64,000 bases of DNA from NCBI RefSeq assembly GCF_040050925.1, contig NZ_CP157390.1:744001-808000 (forward strand), read 5' to 3'. A program made the position numbers and the translations under genes. Positions 25,444-33,820 of this stretch are shown piece by piece. This DNA is from Leifsonia sp. NPDC080035 (GTDB lineage Bacteria; Actinomycetota; Actinomycetes; Actinomycetales; Microbacteriaceae). The notes beneath the pieces are model-generated. The model saw only the letters and a list, made by a program, of their open reading frames with translations. It did no database searches and was not told the DNA's origin. Position 1 is the first letter of the stretch. Each line of letters begins with the position of its first letter.

Positions 25444-26664
25444 TTAGTTGGTGAACGCGGTGCGCCGTCCGTAGATGGTGAGCAGGAATGCCACGGCACC
25501 CATCGCGACCATCCACACCGCCAGCACGAGCGCATCGAAGTTCTGGAGGAGGAGGGCACCAACGATGCCCGCCGCGAAGATTGCGAGATTGAATGCGACG
25601 GGGAGGAACGAGTTGGCGACGTCGGAGTGGTCGCCTCCGGCGAGCGTCAGAGCGGATTGGAGTTGCGCAGCACCGCCGCCAAAGGTGAGCCCCCACAGCA
25701 CCGCGGCTGCGATGACGGCCGGGACGGAAGCATGCCCGACGAATAGGACCACTGCTGCTGCAATGAAGAAGAGCAAGCTGAGGTGGATGAGAAGGCGTGG
25801 ATGGCGGTCGAGGAAGACCGCCGTGATTCCGACGCCTGCCACCGATGCGATGCCGTAGACGAAGAGGATGAAATCTGGTCCCAGTCGGGTTCCGGTGGCA
25901 CGAAGGAACGGCGCGACATAGGTGTAGATGGTGTTATGTGCCAGCATCCAGGTGAAGATCACCGCGAGAACGATCGCGATGCCTGGCATCAGGAACACTT
26001 TCCGGAGCCGAAGCCGCGCAGCGGCAGGCTGACCGGGTGCATCGGGCACGAAGCAGGCGATGAGAACCAGGCCGATGATTGCCAAGATACTCAGCGCCAC
26101 GAACGACCAACGCCAGCCGAGTGCCATTCCCAGTGACGTACCCAAAGGAGTGCCCAGGGCGAACCCGAGGGGTGCACCGATCGAAACGATGGCGAGGGAG
26201 AGCCCGCCGCGCCGGGCCGGGCTGATTCGTCGACCGTACGCCGCGAGGATTCCCCAAATGATTCCCGTGAACGCCCCTGCTACGAACCGCGACACCAAGG
26301 ACAGCACGAGATCGGTGGAGATTGCGGTCACTGTGTTGCCCACGATCAGACCCGCGATCACGATAAGGATCAGCGGCTTTCGTCGCATGCTCCGGGTCAT
26401 GCTGATGGCCGGCACCGTGACCACCACCGTACCGAGAGCCCACACGCTAACGAACTGACCGACGAACGCCTCGCTGGTGTTGATGCCGGTGGCAATTACC
26501 GGCAAGAGCCCCGCCGGCATGGTCTCTGCCGCGACGAGAATGAACCCCATCGCCGCAAATAAAACAAGCGCCAGCCACGGCATCTTCTGAATCTCGGTGC
26601 GCTCGCTGGTCGGCGCAATCACAGCAGTGTCCATCGAGTCTTCAGCTTCCATTCCGGTTGTCAC
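25444..26664 (-). CDS. MFS transporter, DHA1-type drug/sugar efflux
   Basis: A 406-residue membrane protein with 12 predicted helices. It has the DHA1 features AAETMPAGLLP in helix 1, a basic loop (SMTRSMRRKP) between helices 2 and 3, and SRFVAGAFTGIIWG in helix 4. It resembles AraJ/YdhP-like exporters. Three in-frame starts are possible (GTG at 26664, ATG at 26652, ATG at 26634) and none has a strong ribosome site. It is divergent from the zinc dehydrogenase at 26867, with the shared motif at 26758-26775 between them. Confidence 0.85.
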   Translation of the reverse strand: MTTGMEAEDSMDTAVIAPTSERTEIQKMPWLALVLFAAMGFILVAAETMPAGLLPVIATGINTSEAFVGQFVSVWALGTVVVTVPAISMTRSMRRKPLILIVIAGLIVGNTVTAISTDLVLSLVSRFVAGAFTGIIWGILAAYGRRISPARRGGLSLAIVSIGAPLGFALGTPLGTSLGMALGWRWSFVALSILAIIGLVLIACFVPDAPGQPAAARLRLRKVFLMPGIAIVLAVIFTWMLAHNTIYTYVAPFLRATGTRLGPDFILFVYGIASVAGVGITAVFLDRHPRLLIHLSLLFFIAAAVVLFVGHASVPAVIAAAVLWGLTFGGGAAQLQSALTLAGGDHSDVANSFLPVAFNLAIFAAGIVGALLLQNFDALVLAVWMVAMGAVAFLLTIYGRRTAFTN

Positions 26665-26757
26665 GTCGCAACGTTCGTTGTCCTCGGAGATGACCTGGTT
26701 CGTCGGCCGTCCCGCTCACGAGAGATTAGGTCGCCTGCAACTGGGCAGGGAGTCCCT

Positions 26758-26775
26758 GTCAGTACACCTCTCACC
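26758..26775. promoter_or_regulatory. Second copy of the TCAGTACACC motif
   Basis: GTCAGTACACCTCTCACC shares its 5' ten bases and partial symmetry with the palindrome upstream of the XRE/MmyB regulator (23745-23761). It lies between the divergent MFS and alcohol dehydrogenase genes, 109 bp upstream of the latter. It is probably a regulator site. Confidence 0.4.
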
Positions 26776-26866
26776 AGAGACTCCCTCGCCCGAACGGGAA
26801 CGGCTTCACTGGATACACCGGGCCGACCAACCCGGAATCAGCCCAAACTCAAAGGAGTGCTGCTGC

Positions 26867-27907
26867 ATGCTTACTGTTCCGGCGTACGCCGCCCCCTCGG
26901 CAACCGAGCCGCTCGTCCCGACCACGATCCAACGCCGCGACACCGGGGCGAACGATGTGCTGATCGCGATCCGTTACGCGGGGATCTGTCACTCGGACAT
27001 CCACCTCGTCCGCGGCGACTGGGGACCTGTCACCTACCCGCAGGTCGTCGGGCACGAGATCGCAGGGGAAGTCGTGGAGGTGGGCTCGAACGTCACCAAA
27101 TTCGAGGTGGGCGACCGGGTGGGAGTCGGGTGCATGGTGAACTCGTGCCGGGAGTGCGAGAACTGCCTGGCCGGCTTTGAGAACTATTGCCTCAACGGCA
27201 ACACTCAGACGTACGGCTCCGTCGACCGGGACGGAACGATTACCCAGGGCGGCTACTCCACCCACGTGGTGGTCAACGAAGACTTCGTGCTGCGCCTGCC
27301 CGAGGAGATCCCCTACGAGGCCGCCGCGCCGCTGCTGTGCGCCGGGATCACCACGTACTCACCATTGGCTCACTGGAATGCCGGACCCGGAAAGAAGGTC
27401 GCGGTCGTCGGTCTGGGCGGGCTCGGGCACCTGGCGGTCAAGCTCGCGGCCGCGATGGGCGCCGATGTCACCGTCCTCTCTCAGACCCTGTCCAAGAAAG
27501 AAGATGGGCTGCGGTTCGGCGCGAAGGACTATTACGCCACGAGCGACCCGGCGACATTCGACCAGCTCGCCAACCGGTTCGACCTCATCATCAACACGGT
27601 CAGTGCACCCCTCGACCTGAGTAAGTACCTCGGCCTGCTGCGCCTCGACGGCACGATGGTCAACGTCGGTGCGCCGGCCGAACCGCTGCCGATCACCGTC
27701 TTCACGCTGTTCGGCAACCGACGTTCGTTCGCTGGTTCCGGCATCGGATCGATCGCCGAAACACAGGAAATGCTCGACTTCTGTGCGGCGCACGGCATCG
27801 CACCCGAGATCGAGCTGATCTCCGCTGACGCGATCAACGACGCGTACGAGCGGGTGCTCCGATCCGACGTGCGATACCGGTTCGTCATCGACGCGTCCAC
27901 GTTGTAA
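26867..27907 (+). CDS. Zinc-dependent NAD(P) alcohol dehydrogenase, YahK-like
   Basis: A 346-residue cinnamyl-alcohol-dehydrogenase-type MDR enzyme. The catalytic zinc ligands are C41 (GICHSDIH) and H63-E64 (GHE). The structural zinc cysteines are C94, C97, C100 and C108, and the Rossmann motif is VVGLGGLGHLA. Relatives reduce a broad range of aldehydes to alcohols with NADPH. The ATG is preceded by AAAGGAG. It starts a plus-strand run of oxidoreductase genes to 32425. Confidence 0.9.
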   Translation: MLTVPAYAAPSATEPLVPTTIQRRDTGANDVLIAIRYAGICHSDIHLVRGDWGPVTYPQVVGHEIAGEVVEVGSNVTKFEVGDRVGVGCMVNSCRECENCLAGFENYCLNGNTQTYGSVDRDGTITQGGYSTHVVVNEDFVLRLPEEIPYEAAAPLLCAGITTYSPLAHWNAGPGKKVAVVGLGGLGHLAVKLAAAMGADVTVLSQTLSKKEDGLRFGAKDYYATSDPATFDQLANRFDLIINTVSAPLDLSKYLGLLRLDGTMVNVGAPAEPLPITVFTLFGNRRSFAGSGIGSIAETQEMLDFCAAHGIAPEIELISADAINDAYERVLRSDVRYRFVIDASTL

Positions 27908-27947
27908 CCAACATCGCAGAACAGAAAAGAGCGGAAAGGAGACACAG

Positions 27948-28898
27948 ATGCGCGCCATCGGACTCGTCGAGTACGGAGGACCAGAGGTCCTCCACCCGGT
28001 CACCCTCGTGGACCCGCACCCCGGACCGGGCGAGGTTCGCGTCAAGGTCGAAGCCGCTGCTGTCGCACCCGTCGACGCGATGCTTCGACGCGGCGAACTC
28101 GCGGGCATGAACACCGGTCTCAGCGGCCCCTACGTGCCCGGGATGGAGGTCGCCGGCATCATCGACGAGCTCGGCGGGGGCGAGGACCACGTGCTCGGTC
28201 TCACTCTCGGAATGCGCGTCGTCGGGTTCATCGATAATGCCGGATCTCACGGCGGGTATAGCGATTTTGTCGTCCTCCCCGCCGCATCCGTTGTCGAAGC
28301 GCCCTACGGCACGACAGCCGAGGAGTCGGCAAGCTTCGTCAACAATGCGCTGACCGCGCTCAACGTCCTCCAGACGCTCTCTCTTCCTGCCGGCGCGACT
28401 TTGCTCGTGAGCGGCGCCGCCGGTTCGGTGGGCGGCTACCTCACCCAGCTCGCCGCACACCAGGGGCTACAAGTGGTCGCAATTGCAGCGGAGTCTGACG
28501 AGCTTCTCGTGCGCTTTTTCGGTGCTGAGGAGTTCGTTCCCCGCATGGACGGCGCTCCCAGACAGGTGCGGGAGCTGGTTCCCGGCGGCGTCGATGCGGC
28601 AGCGGATGCGGCCCTCATCGGAGAGCCGATCCTCGCTGCCATCAAAGACGGCGGCCAACTCGCGCGCCTGCGGTTCGGCGAGTTTCGCACGGAGCGCGGG
28701 ATCGCCGTGCATCAGCTGAATGTGCGATCCCGGGCGACTGATCGTGACGCAATAGCGACTCTCCGCGACCTCGTCAATGACGGAGTCATCACCACGCGGG
28801 TAGCGCGGATCTTTCCCGCCGCCGAGGCCGCCGACGCACATCGCCTGCTTGACGCCGGGGCTACTCGCGGACGGCTCATCCTGCGCTTTCCCGTCTGA
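27948..28898 (+). CDS. Zinc-free MDR oxidoreductase, quinone reductase type
   Basis: A 316-residue MDR protein lacking the zinc cysteines, starting MRAIGLVEYGGPEVL. It has the quinone-oxidoreductase marks VAPVDAMLRRGE, GMEVAGIIDE and the nucleotide motif VSGAAGSVGGYL. These enzymes reduce quinones or enones with NADPH. The ATG has AAAGGAGACACAG before it, and the gene lies 40 bp after the zinc dehydrogenase, probably in one transcript. Confidence 0.88.
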   Translation: MRAIGLVEYGGPEVLHPVTLVDPHPGPGEVRVKVEAAAVAPVDAMLRRGELAGMNTGLSGPYVPGMEVAGIIDELGGGEDHVLGLTLGMRVVGFIDNAGSHGGYSDFVVLPAASVVEAPYGTTAEESASFVNNALTALNVLQTLSLPAGATLLVSGAAGSVGGYLTQLAAHQGLQVVAIAAESDELLVRFFGAEEFVPRMDGAPRQVRELVPGGVDAAADAALIGEPILAAIKDGGQLARLRFGEFRTERGIAVHQLNVRSRATDRDAIATLRDLVNDGVITTRVARIFPAAEAADAHRLLDAGATRGRLILRFPV

Positions 28899-29042
28899 TC
28901 GAGGGTTAATCGAGGGGGATCGCCGGGTGAAACGGTTGCGGTTGATTCGCGAGAGGGGTGGCCTGGCAGACCACTGTTCAACCCACCCTTCCTGCGCAAG
29001 TAGCGAGCGGGTTAACTCAAGGGCGACAACGAGAGGTAATCC

Positions 29043-29930
29043 ATGACTGAAACGTCTATCAGCCTGAACAACGGCGTGCAGCTGCCCACCTTAGGACTCG
29101 GTGTGCTGCAGAGCGAAGGCGGCGAGGCAACCGCGGCGGTCTCGACGGCGCTCACCGCCGGCTACCGCCTGATCGACACGGCGGCGGCCTACTTCAACGA
29201 GCGCGAGGTGGGGCGAGGCATCCGCGATGCCGGAGTGGCCCGGAAGGACTTCTTCCTGACATCGAAGCTATGGATGACCGACTACGGCTTCGACAGCGCC
29301 CTACGGGCCTTCGACACAAGCACGACCAAGCTCGGAGTGGACACCCTCGACCTCTACCTGCTGCACTGGCCGTGGCCCGCGAACTGGAGCGCGACCATCG
29401 ACGCCTATCGCGCCGCGGAGCGCCTGCTCGCCGAGGGCCGGGTGCGGGCAATCGGGGTCGCGAACTTCAAACCAGAGCACCTGCGCGCGCTGGTGAGCCA
29501 GACGGATGTCGTGCCCGCCGTGAATCAGATCGAACTGCACCCCAACTTCCAGCAACCCGAGCAGCTCGCCGTGCACCGCGAACTCGGCATCGCGACCCAG
29601 GCCTGGTCGCCGATCGGCGGCGTCTACGGTTGGGCCGGCGAGAATGGGGCGGTGCCCCCGCTGCGCAACGACGTGATTCTGGCGATCGCGGAGGCGCACG
29701 GCCGCACGCCCGCCCAGGTCATCCTGCGCTGGCACTTGCAGGAGGGTCGCAGTGCGATCCCCAAGTCGGTCAAGCCCGAGCGGATCGCCGAGAACCTGGA
29801 TGTGTTCGGCTTCGAGCTGTCCGCCGACGAGATCGGCGCCATCAATGCGCTCGACACCGGCGTGCGCGGAGCCATCGATCCTGATCTCGTGACCTCCCAG
29901 GCCATCGACCTCACGATCGACCCGGCCTGA
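29043..29930 (+). CDS. Aldo-keto reductase, AKR5-like (a)
   Basis: A 295-residue aldo-keto reductase with the tetrad D45, Y50 (LIDTAAAY), K75 (TSKLW) and H108 (LLHWP), and the C-terminal NADPH motif IPKSVKPERIAEN. It resembles 2,5-diketo-gluconate and methylglyoxal reductases. The upstream 144 bp contain the repeated element GGTTAA but no clear operator. It ends one base before the XRE gene, so the two are co-transcribed. Confidence 0.9.
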   Translation: MTETSISLNNGVQLPTLGLGVLQSEGGEATAAVSTALTAGYRLIDTAAAYFNEREVGRGIRDAGVARKDFFLTSKLWMTDYGFDSALRAFDTSTTKLGVDTLDLYLLHWPWPANWSATIDAYRAAERLLAEGRVRAIGVANFKPEHLRALVSQTDVVPAVNQIELHPNFQQPEQLAVHRELGIATQAWSPIGGVYGWAGENGAVPPLRNDVILAIAEAHGRTPAQVILRWHLQEGRSAIPKSVKPERIAENLDVFGFELSADEIGAINALDTGVRGAIDPDLVTSQAIDLTIDPA

Positions 29931-29931
29931 C

Positions 29932-30807
29932 ATGGCTGACCCCGCGGAGATCAGAACCTTCCTCACGTCGCGACGCGCGCGTATCACGCCTGAGCAGGCC
30001 GGCGTGCCCAGCTTTGGTGGCGCCCGTCGCGTGCCGGGGCTGCGCCGCGAGGAAGTGGCCCACTTGGCTGGCGTCAGCACCGACTACTACGCAAAGCTGG
30101 AGCGTGGGAACACCCGCGGAGTATCACCTGAAGTGCTCGAGGCGATCGCCCGGGCGCTGCAACTCGACGACACCGAGCGGGCGCACCTGTTCGACCTGGT
30201 GCAGCCGGCCGCGGCAGCCTTCCGGCGCAAGCCCCAGTCGACCAGCCGCACGGTGGTGGCGTCGGGGACGCAGTCGGTGCTCGACGCCCTCACCGTTCCC
30301 GCCATCGTGCAGAACGCCCGCCACCACTTCGTCGCGACGAATGCCCTGGGTGCCGCGCTTTATAGCCTGCCGTATCCCACTCGCGGGGGTGAGCTCTTCA
30401 ACGCTGCGGCGTATCAGTTCCTCGACTCGCGCGCCGCGAATTTCTTCCGCGACGCTGACCTGGCCAAGCGCAACGTCGTGGCGCTGCTGCATCAGGCCGC
30501 CGGCCGCAACCCGTATGACGACGCCCTCATCCAACTGATCGGGCGGCTCTCAACTCAGAGCGCCGAATTCCGAGCCCTGTGGGCCTCGCACGACGTCATC
30601 CGCTATCAACGCGGCACGAAGAGATACCACCACCCCATCGTGGGCGACCTCGAGTTCGGCTACGAGTCCTTCGACCTCACGACCGAGCCGGGCCTCACCA
30701 TGCTCGTCTACACGATCGAACCGCACTCATCCACGGCCGAGCGGATGGTACTGCTCGGCTCCCTGACCACCACCTCGGACCTTACGACCCACCCGGAGAA
30801 CGCATGA
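29932..30807 (+). CDS. XRE-family regulator with MmyB-like ligand domain (2)
   Basis: A 291-residue relative of the regulator at 22810-23703. It has the helix-turn-helix RREEVAHLAGVSTDYYAKLE and the ligand domain blocks VQNARHHFVATNALGAALY and KRYHHPIVGDLEFGYESF. It sits between two aldo-keto reductases and overlaps the second by 4 nt (ATGA), so it is probably their direct regulator and autoregulated. Confidence 0.88.
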   Translation: MADPAEIRTFLTSRRARITPEQAGVPSFGGARRVPGLRREEVAHLAGVSTDYYAKLERGNTRGVSPEVLEAIARALQLDDTERAHLFDLVQPAAAAFRRKPQSTSRTVVASGTQSVLDALTVPAIVQNARHHFVATNALGAALYSLPYPTRGGELFNAAAYQFLDSRAANFFRDADLAKRNVVALLHQAAGRNPYDDALIQLIGRLSTQSAEFRALWASHDVIRYQRGTKRYHHPIVGDLEFGYESFDLTTEPGLTMLVYTIEPHSSTAERMVLLGSLTTTSDLTTHPENA

Positions 30808-31694
30808 ACGACCGCCTGACCCTCAACAATGGAGTGACCCTCCCCCCGATCGGCTTCGGCGTGTTCCAGAGCGCTCCGGAAGAGACGGCTGCGGCGGTCG
30901 AAACCGCGCTGAGCGCGGGCTACCGGCACATCGACACCGCGGCGGGTTACGGCAACGAGCGCGAAGTCGGGGAGGGCATCCGCCGCTCCGGAATCGACCG
31001 CGGCGACGTCATCATCGAGACGAAGGTATGGGTGAGCGACTACGGCTTCGACGAGACCCTGCACGCGTTCGAGAAGAGTGCCGCGAAGCTCGGTGTCGAG
31101 CAGATCGACCTGCTGATCCTGCACCAGCCCATGCCGCAGCACTTCGACCGCACCATCCAGGCCTACCGCGCCCTGGAACAGCTGCTCGCCGACGGGCGGG
31201 TACGTGCTATCGGGGTAAGCAACTTCATGCCCCACCATCTCGAGGACCTGCGAAAGCAGACCGAGGTCGTGCCGGCCGTGAACCAGGTAGAGCTGCACCC
31301 CTACTTCACCCAGCCCAACGTGCAACGCGCCGACGCGGACTTCGGCATCCTCACCCAGGCCTGGTCCCCGATCGGCGGCATCACCTTCTACCCCGGCTGG
31401 GGCGACGACACCCGCCGAAGCGTTCTCGAGGACGACACGATTGCACGCATCGCCAAGACCCACAGCAAAACGCCGGCGCAGGTGATGCTGCGCTGGCACA
31501 TGCAGCAGCGCCGCTCGGCCATTCCCAAATCGACCAACCCAGCTCGCATCGCCCAGAACATCGACATCTTCGATTTCGAGCTGAGCGCCGACGAACTCGC
31601 GGCGATTGACGGCCTCGACCGCGCCGTACGTGGCGGTCCCGATCCCGACGAAAACGACCCCTCGACCTGGGAACTTACGATCCCCGAAGCGTGA
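30804..31694 (+). CDS. Aldo-keto reductase, AKR5-like (b)
   Basis: A 296-residue enzyme close to the one at 29043-29930, with tetrad D44, Y49, K74 and H107 and the cofactor motif IPKSTNPARIAQN. The ATG overlaps the regulator stop by 4 nt; longer upstream readings lie within the regulator in another frame. The similarity of the two reductases on either side of one regulator suggests local duplication. Confidence 0.9.
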   Translation: MNDRLTLNNGVTLPPIGFGVFQSAPEETAAAVETALSAGYRHIDTAAGYGNEREVGEGIRRSGIDRGDVIIETKVWVSDYGFDETLHAFEKSAAKLGVEQIDLLILHQPMPQHFDRTIQAYRALEQLLADGRVRAIGVSNFMPHHLEDLRKQTEVVPAVNQVELHPYFTQPNVQRADADFGILTQAWSPIGGITFYPGWGDDTRRSVLEDDTIARIAKTHSKTPAQVMLRWHMQQRRSAIPKSTNPARIAQNIDIFDFELSADELAAIDGLDRAVRGGPDPDENDPSTWELTIPEA

Positions 31695-31714
31695 GAGCTG
31701 GAAACGGAGAACGC

Positions 31715-32425
31715 ATGATCCTGGTGACCGGCGCCTCGACCGGAATCGGGCTGGCCACAGCCGAAGCTCTTGCGCGCGCCGGTCACCGGGTCGTCTTGCA
31801 CGCACGAAAGCCCGACGGTGTCTCCAATCCGGCTCTTCGGGCCCAGATGCATGGCCTCATCTTCGGCGACCTGTCCGACCAGCAGCAGACGCGAGAGCTC
31901 GCCGTTGCCGCGAACGAACTCGGACGATTCGACGCCGTCATTCACAACGCGGGCGTCATCAACGGTCCCGTCACCGCCGTGAACGTGATCGCGCCGTACA
32001 TCCTGATGGCAACGCTGACCGCACCGCGCCGTTCCATCGTTCTCAGCAGCTCCATGCACCGGTCAGGATCCACCGACTTGAACCGCGCCTTCCGTGGCCC
32101 GGGCGACTATTCCACGAGCAAACTGCTTGCCACAACGCTCGCGCTTGCTCTCGCGGCTCGCACCAGCACCCTGTCGCACGCCGTCGACCCCGGATGGGTC
32201 CCAACCCGCATGGGAGGACCGAACGCGCCTGACGATTTCGATGCAGGCCACCGCACACAGGAATGGTTGGCCACCGCAGACCCGAAGGATATCCTCCCGG
32301 TCAGCGGCGGGTACTGGCACCATCTCCGTCCGCAAGACCCGCACCCTTATACGACCGATCCGGCATTCCAGGACAGCCTCGTCGAAAAGCTGGCACGCCT
32401 CACCGGCGTCGCCTTTCCGAAATGA
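31715..32425 (+). CDS. Short-chain dehydrogenase/reductase (SDR)
   Basis: A 236-residue Rossmann oxidoreductase with the cofactor motif TGASTGIG (residues 5-12), NAG at 78-80, serines 111-113 and the catalytic YSTSK (Y132, K136). I chose the ATG beginning MILVTG because GGAGA precedes it; a GTG overlapping the previous stop is a less likely start. It is the last gene of the plus-strand oxidoreductase run. Confidence 0.88.
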   Translation: MILVTGASTGIGLATAEALARAGHRVVLHARKPDGVSNPALRAQMHGLIFGDLSDQQQTRELAVAANELGRFDAVIHNAGVINGPVTAVNVIAPYILMATLTAPRRSIVLSSSMHRSGSTDLNRAFRGPGDYSTSKLLATTLALALAARTSTLSHAVDPGWVPTRMGGPNAPDDFDAGHRTQEWLATADPKDILPVSGGYWHHLRPQDPHPYTTDPAFQDSLVEKLARLTGVAFPK

Positions 32426-32476
32426 TCCCGTCACGTTCCCTCGACCTCGGCGTCCTCAACGCCGCCTGAAAACTGC

Positions 32477-32694
32477 CTAGGCGTACGTCAACACTGCATC
32501 GAAACGCCGGAAAAGCGTGCGATCGAGGATCGAGCGATGATGAGTCGCAGCTACGACAATTGACTCTGCCAACACATGATGACCGCTTCTCGCCTCCCGA
32601 GCCGCGACCTGAAGCGCGACGGAATAGAAGGCAGCGTCGTCTCCCGACCATGGCTGCGCACCATTGCGGTTATATGCTCGCGGAGCCCTGCCAT
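32477..32694 (-). pseudogene. Remnant of an AAA ATPase gene
   Basis: An ATG with a strong ribosome site (GGAGGGGAC) begins MAGLREHITAMVRSH, like the N-terminus of a family of actinobacterial AAA ATPases. Then the homology jumps frame to GDDAAFYSVALQVAAREA and later to HHRSILDRTLFRRFDAVL, the segment that follows the AAA sensor region. The Walker A and B parts are missing. One frameshift, a large internal deletion and loss of the C-terminus are therefore implied. Intact relatives may belong to two-gene modules with a subtilase, but that is from memory. Confidence 0.45.
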
Positions 32695-32841
32695 GGGGTC
32701 CCCTCCTGCGCGCAGAACGAGCTGCTTGGTGTTCTATCGTACGGGTCCGACATAGTGCGGGGCGTATCGGCGTGCGCAAGGTCATGCTTACTCGCTAGCC
32801 GTTGGCGGATGTAGTCGAACGGTCTTACTCTGCCATGTAAA

Positions 32842-32881
32842 ACGCCCCGGATCCCTGTGTTATCAAGGGATTCCGGGGCGT
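32842..32881 (-). terminator. Terminator of tRNA-Ser
   Basis: The arms ACGCCCCGGA and TCCGGGGCGT, with inner TCCCT/AGGGA pairing, are followed on the minus strand by TTTT. It begins 6 bp after the tRNA 3' end. Since the island lies downstream of the tRNA, this copy came with the island; the older one is at 20661-20698. Confidence 0.75.
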
Positions 32882-32886
32882 CTGCG

Positions 32887-32976
32887 TGGCGGTACCGGTG
32901 GGATTTGAACCCACGGTGGGCTTTCACCCACACAACTTTTCGAGAGTTGCACCTTCGGCCGCTCGGACACGGTACC
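32887..32976 (-). tRNA. tRNA-Ser(CGA)
   Basis: A 90-nt serine tRNA. The acceptor stem is GGTACCG/CGGTACC with discriminator G and an encoded CCA. The anticodon arm is CAACT-CTCGAAA-AGTTG with anticodon CGA. A long variable arm (GTGGGT...GCCCAC) and the T-arm GTGGG-TTCAAAT-CCCAC complete it. Its 3' end is the integration site of the island on its left. Confidence 0.95.
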
Positions 32977-33035
32977 GCCAGCGAGTTTACTGGATGCGGG
33001 CTGAGGTCGCCAATCGAGCGGGGTACGTTGGGGGG

Positions 33036-33812
33036 ATGGTGAGCTGGAAGCCGGTATTCGTCGTGGGATCCGCGGTCGCTACGTGCGCGGCCGCGCTGAG
33101 CGCGTGGTCGGCGGTGGCGCAGAAGCGGGCGCGCGTCGCGGCGGCGAAGGCGCGGCTCAACGAGACGCTTCCCGTGCACTCCAAGTGGTGGCGGGACACC
33201 GCCACCACCGACGGTGAGATCCTGTACGTCGCCATCGGCGACAGCGCCGCGCAGGGGATCGGCGCCTCCGCACCCAAGAACAGCTATGTCGGCGTGATCG
33301 CCGACCACATCCGCTCGGCGACCGGACGCACGGTGCGTGTGGTGAACCTCTCGGTGTCCGGGGCGACCGTCGCCCTCGCGGTGGCCGACCAGCTGCCGCG
33401 GTTCGCGGGCTACGAGCCCGACATCGTCACCGTCTCCATCGGGGCGAACGACATTGCGGACTTCGACCCCGAGACCTTCCGGGAGGGAATCGAGAAGGTG
33501 CTGGACGCGCTGCCCGCCGACGCGATCGTCGCCGACCTGCCGTACTTCTTCTTCCCTCGGAACGAGCACAAGGTCGCGGTCGCCAACGAGATCCTCCGCC
33601 GCGCGGGCGGCGAGCGCGGGCTGACGGTCGCGCCGCTGCACGAGGCGATGCAGAAGCAGGGACTGCGCGGCATCATGACGCAGTTCGCCGAGGACCTGTT
33701 CCACCCGAACGACCACGGCTACCGGGTGTGGGCCTCGGCGTTCCTCCCCGCGGTCACCGACCTCGCCGTCCGCAAGTTCCCACGCAAGCCGCCGGTCGCG
33801 GCGACCGCCTGA
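33036..33812 (+). CDS. SGNH/GDSL-type hydrolase with N-terminal membrane anchor
   Basis: A 258-residue protein. A hydrophobic segment at residues 6-28 serves as signal or anchor, followed by an SGNH hydrolase domain. The catalytic Ser is in GDSAAQG, the block III Asn in GAND, and the Asp-His pair in DLFHPNDHG. Such esterases remove acyl groups from cell-envelope or external substrates; the true substrate is unknown. The ATG follows GGGGGG. It is the first gene of the core region after the tRNA. Confidence 0.82.
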   Translation: MVSWKPVFVVGSAVATCAAALSAWSAVAQKRARVAAAKARLNETLPVHSKWWRDTATTDGEILYVAIGDSAAQGIGASAPKNSYVGVIADHIRSATGRTVRVVNLSVSGATVALAVADQLPRFAGYEPDIVTVSIGANDIADFDPETFREGIEKVLDALPADAIVADLPYFFFPRNEHKVAVANEILRRAGGERGLTVAPLHEAMQKQGLRGIMTQFAEDLFHPNDHGYRVWASAFLPAVTDLAVRKFPRKPPVAATA

Positions 33813-33820
33813 CTGACGCG

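Larger units (their letters stand above)
20706..32912. mobile_element. Genomic island in tRNA-Ser(CGA)
   Basis: A segment of about 12.2 kb bounded by 26-bp direct repeats, one being the 3' end of an intact tRNA-Ser gene and the other an isolated copy. The cargo is a set of aldo-keto reductases, alcohol and quinone oxidoreductases, an SDR, a CMD protein, an MFS exporter, two XRE/MmyB-type regulators and several broken genes. Neither end encodes an integrase or excisionase, and a decayed AAA ATPase lies at the tRNA end. The island therefore seems fixed, or mobile only with help in trans. Confidence 0.7.
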
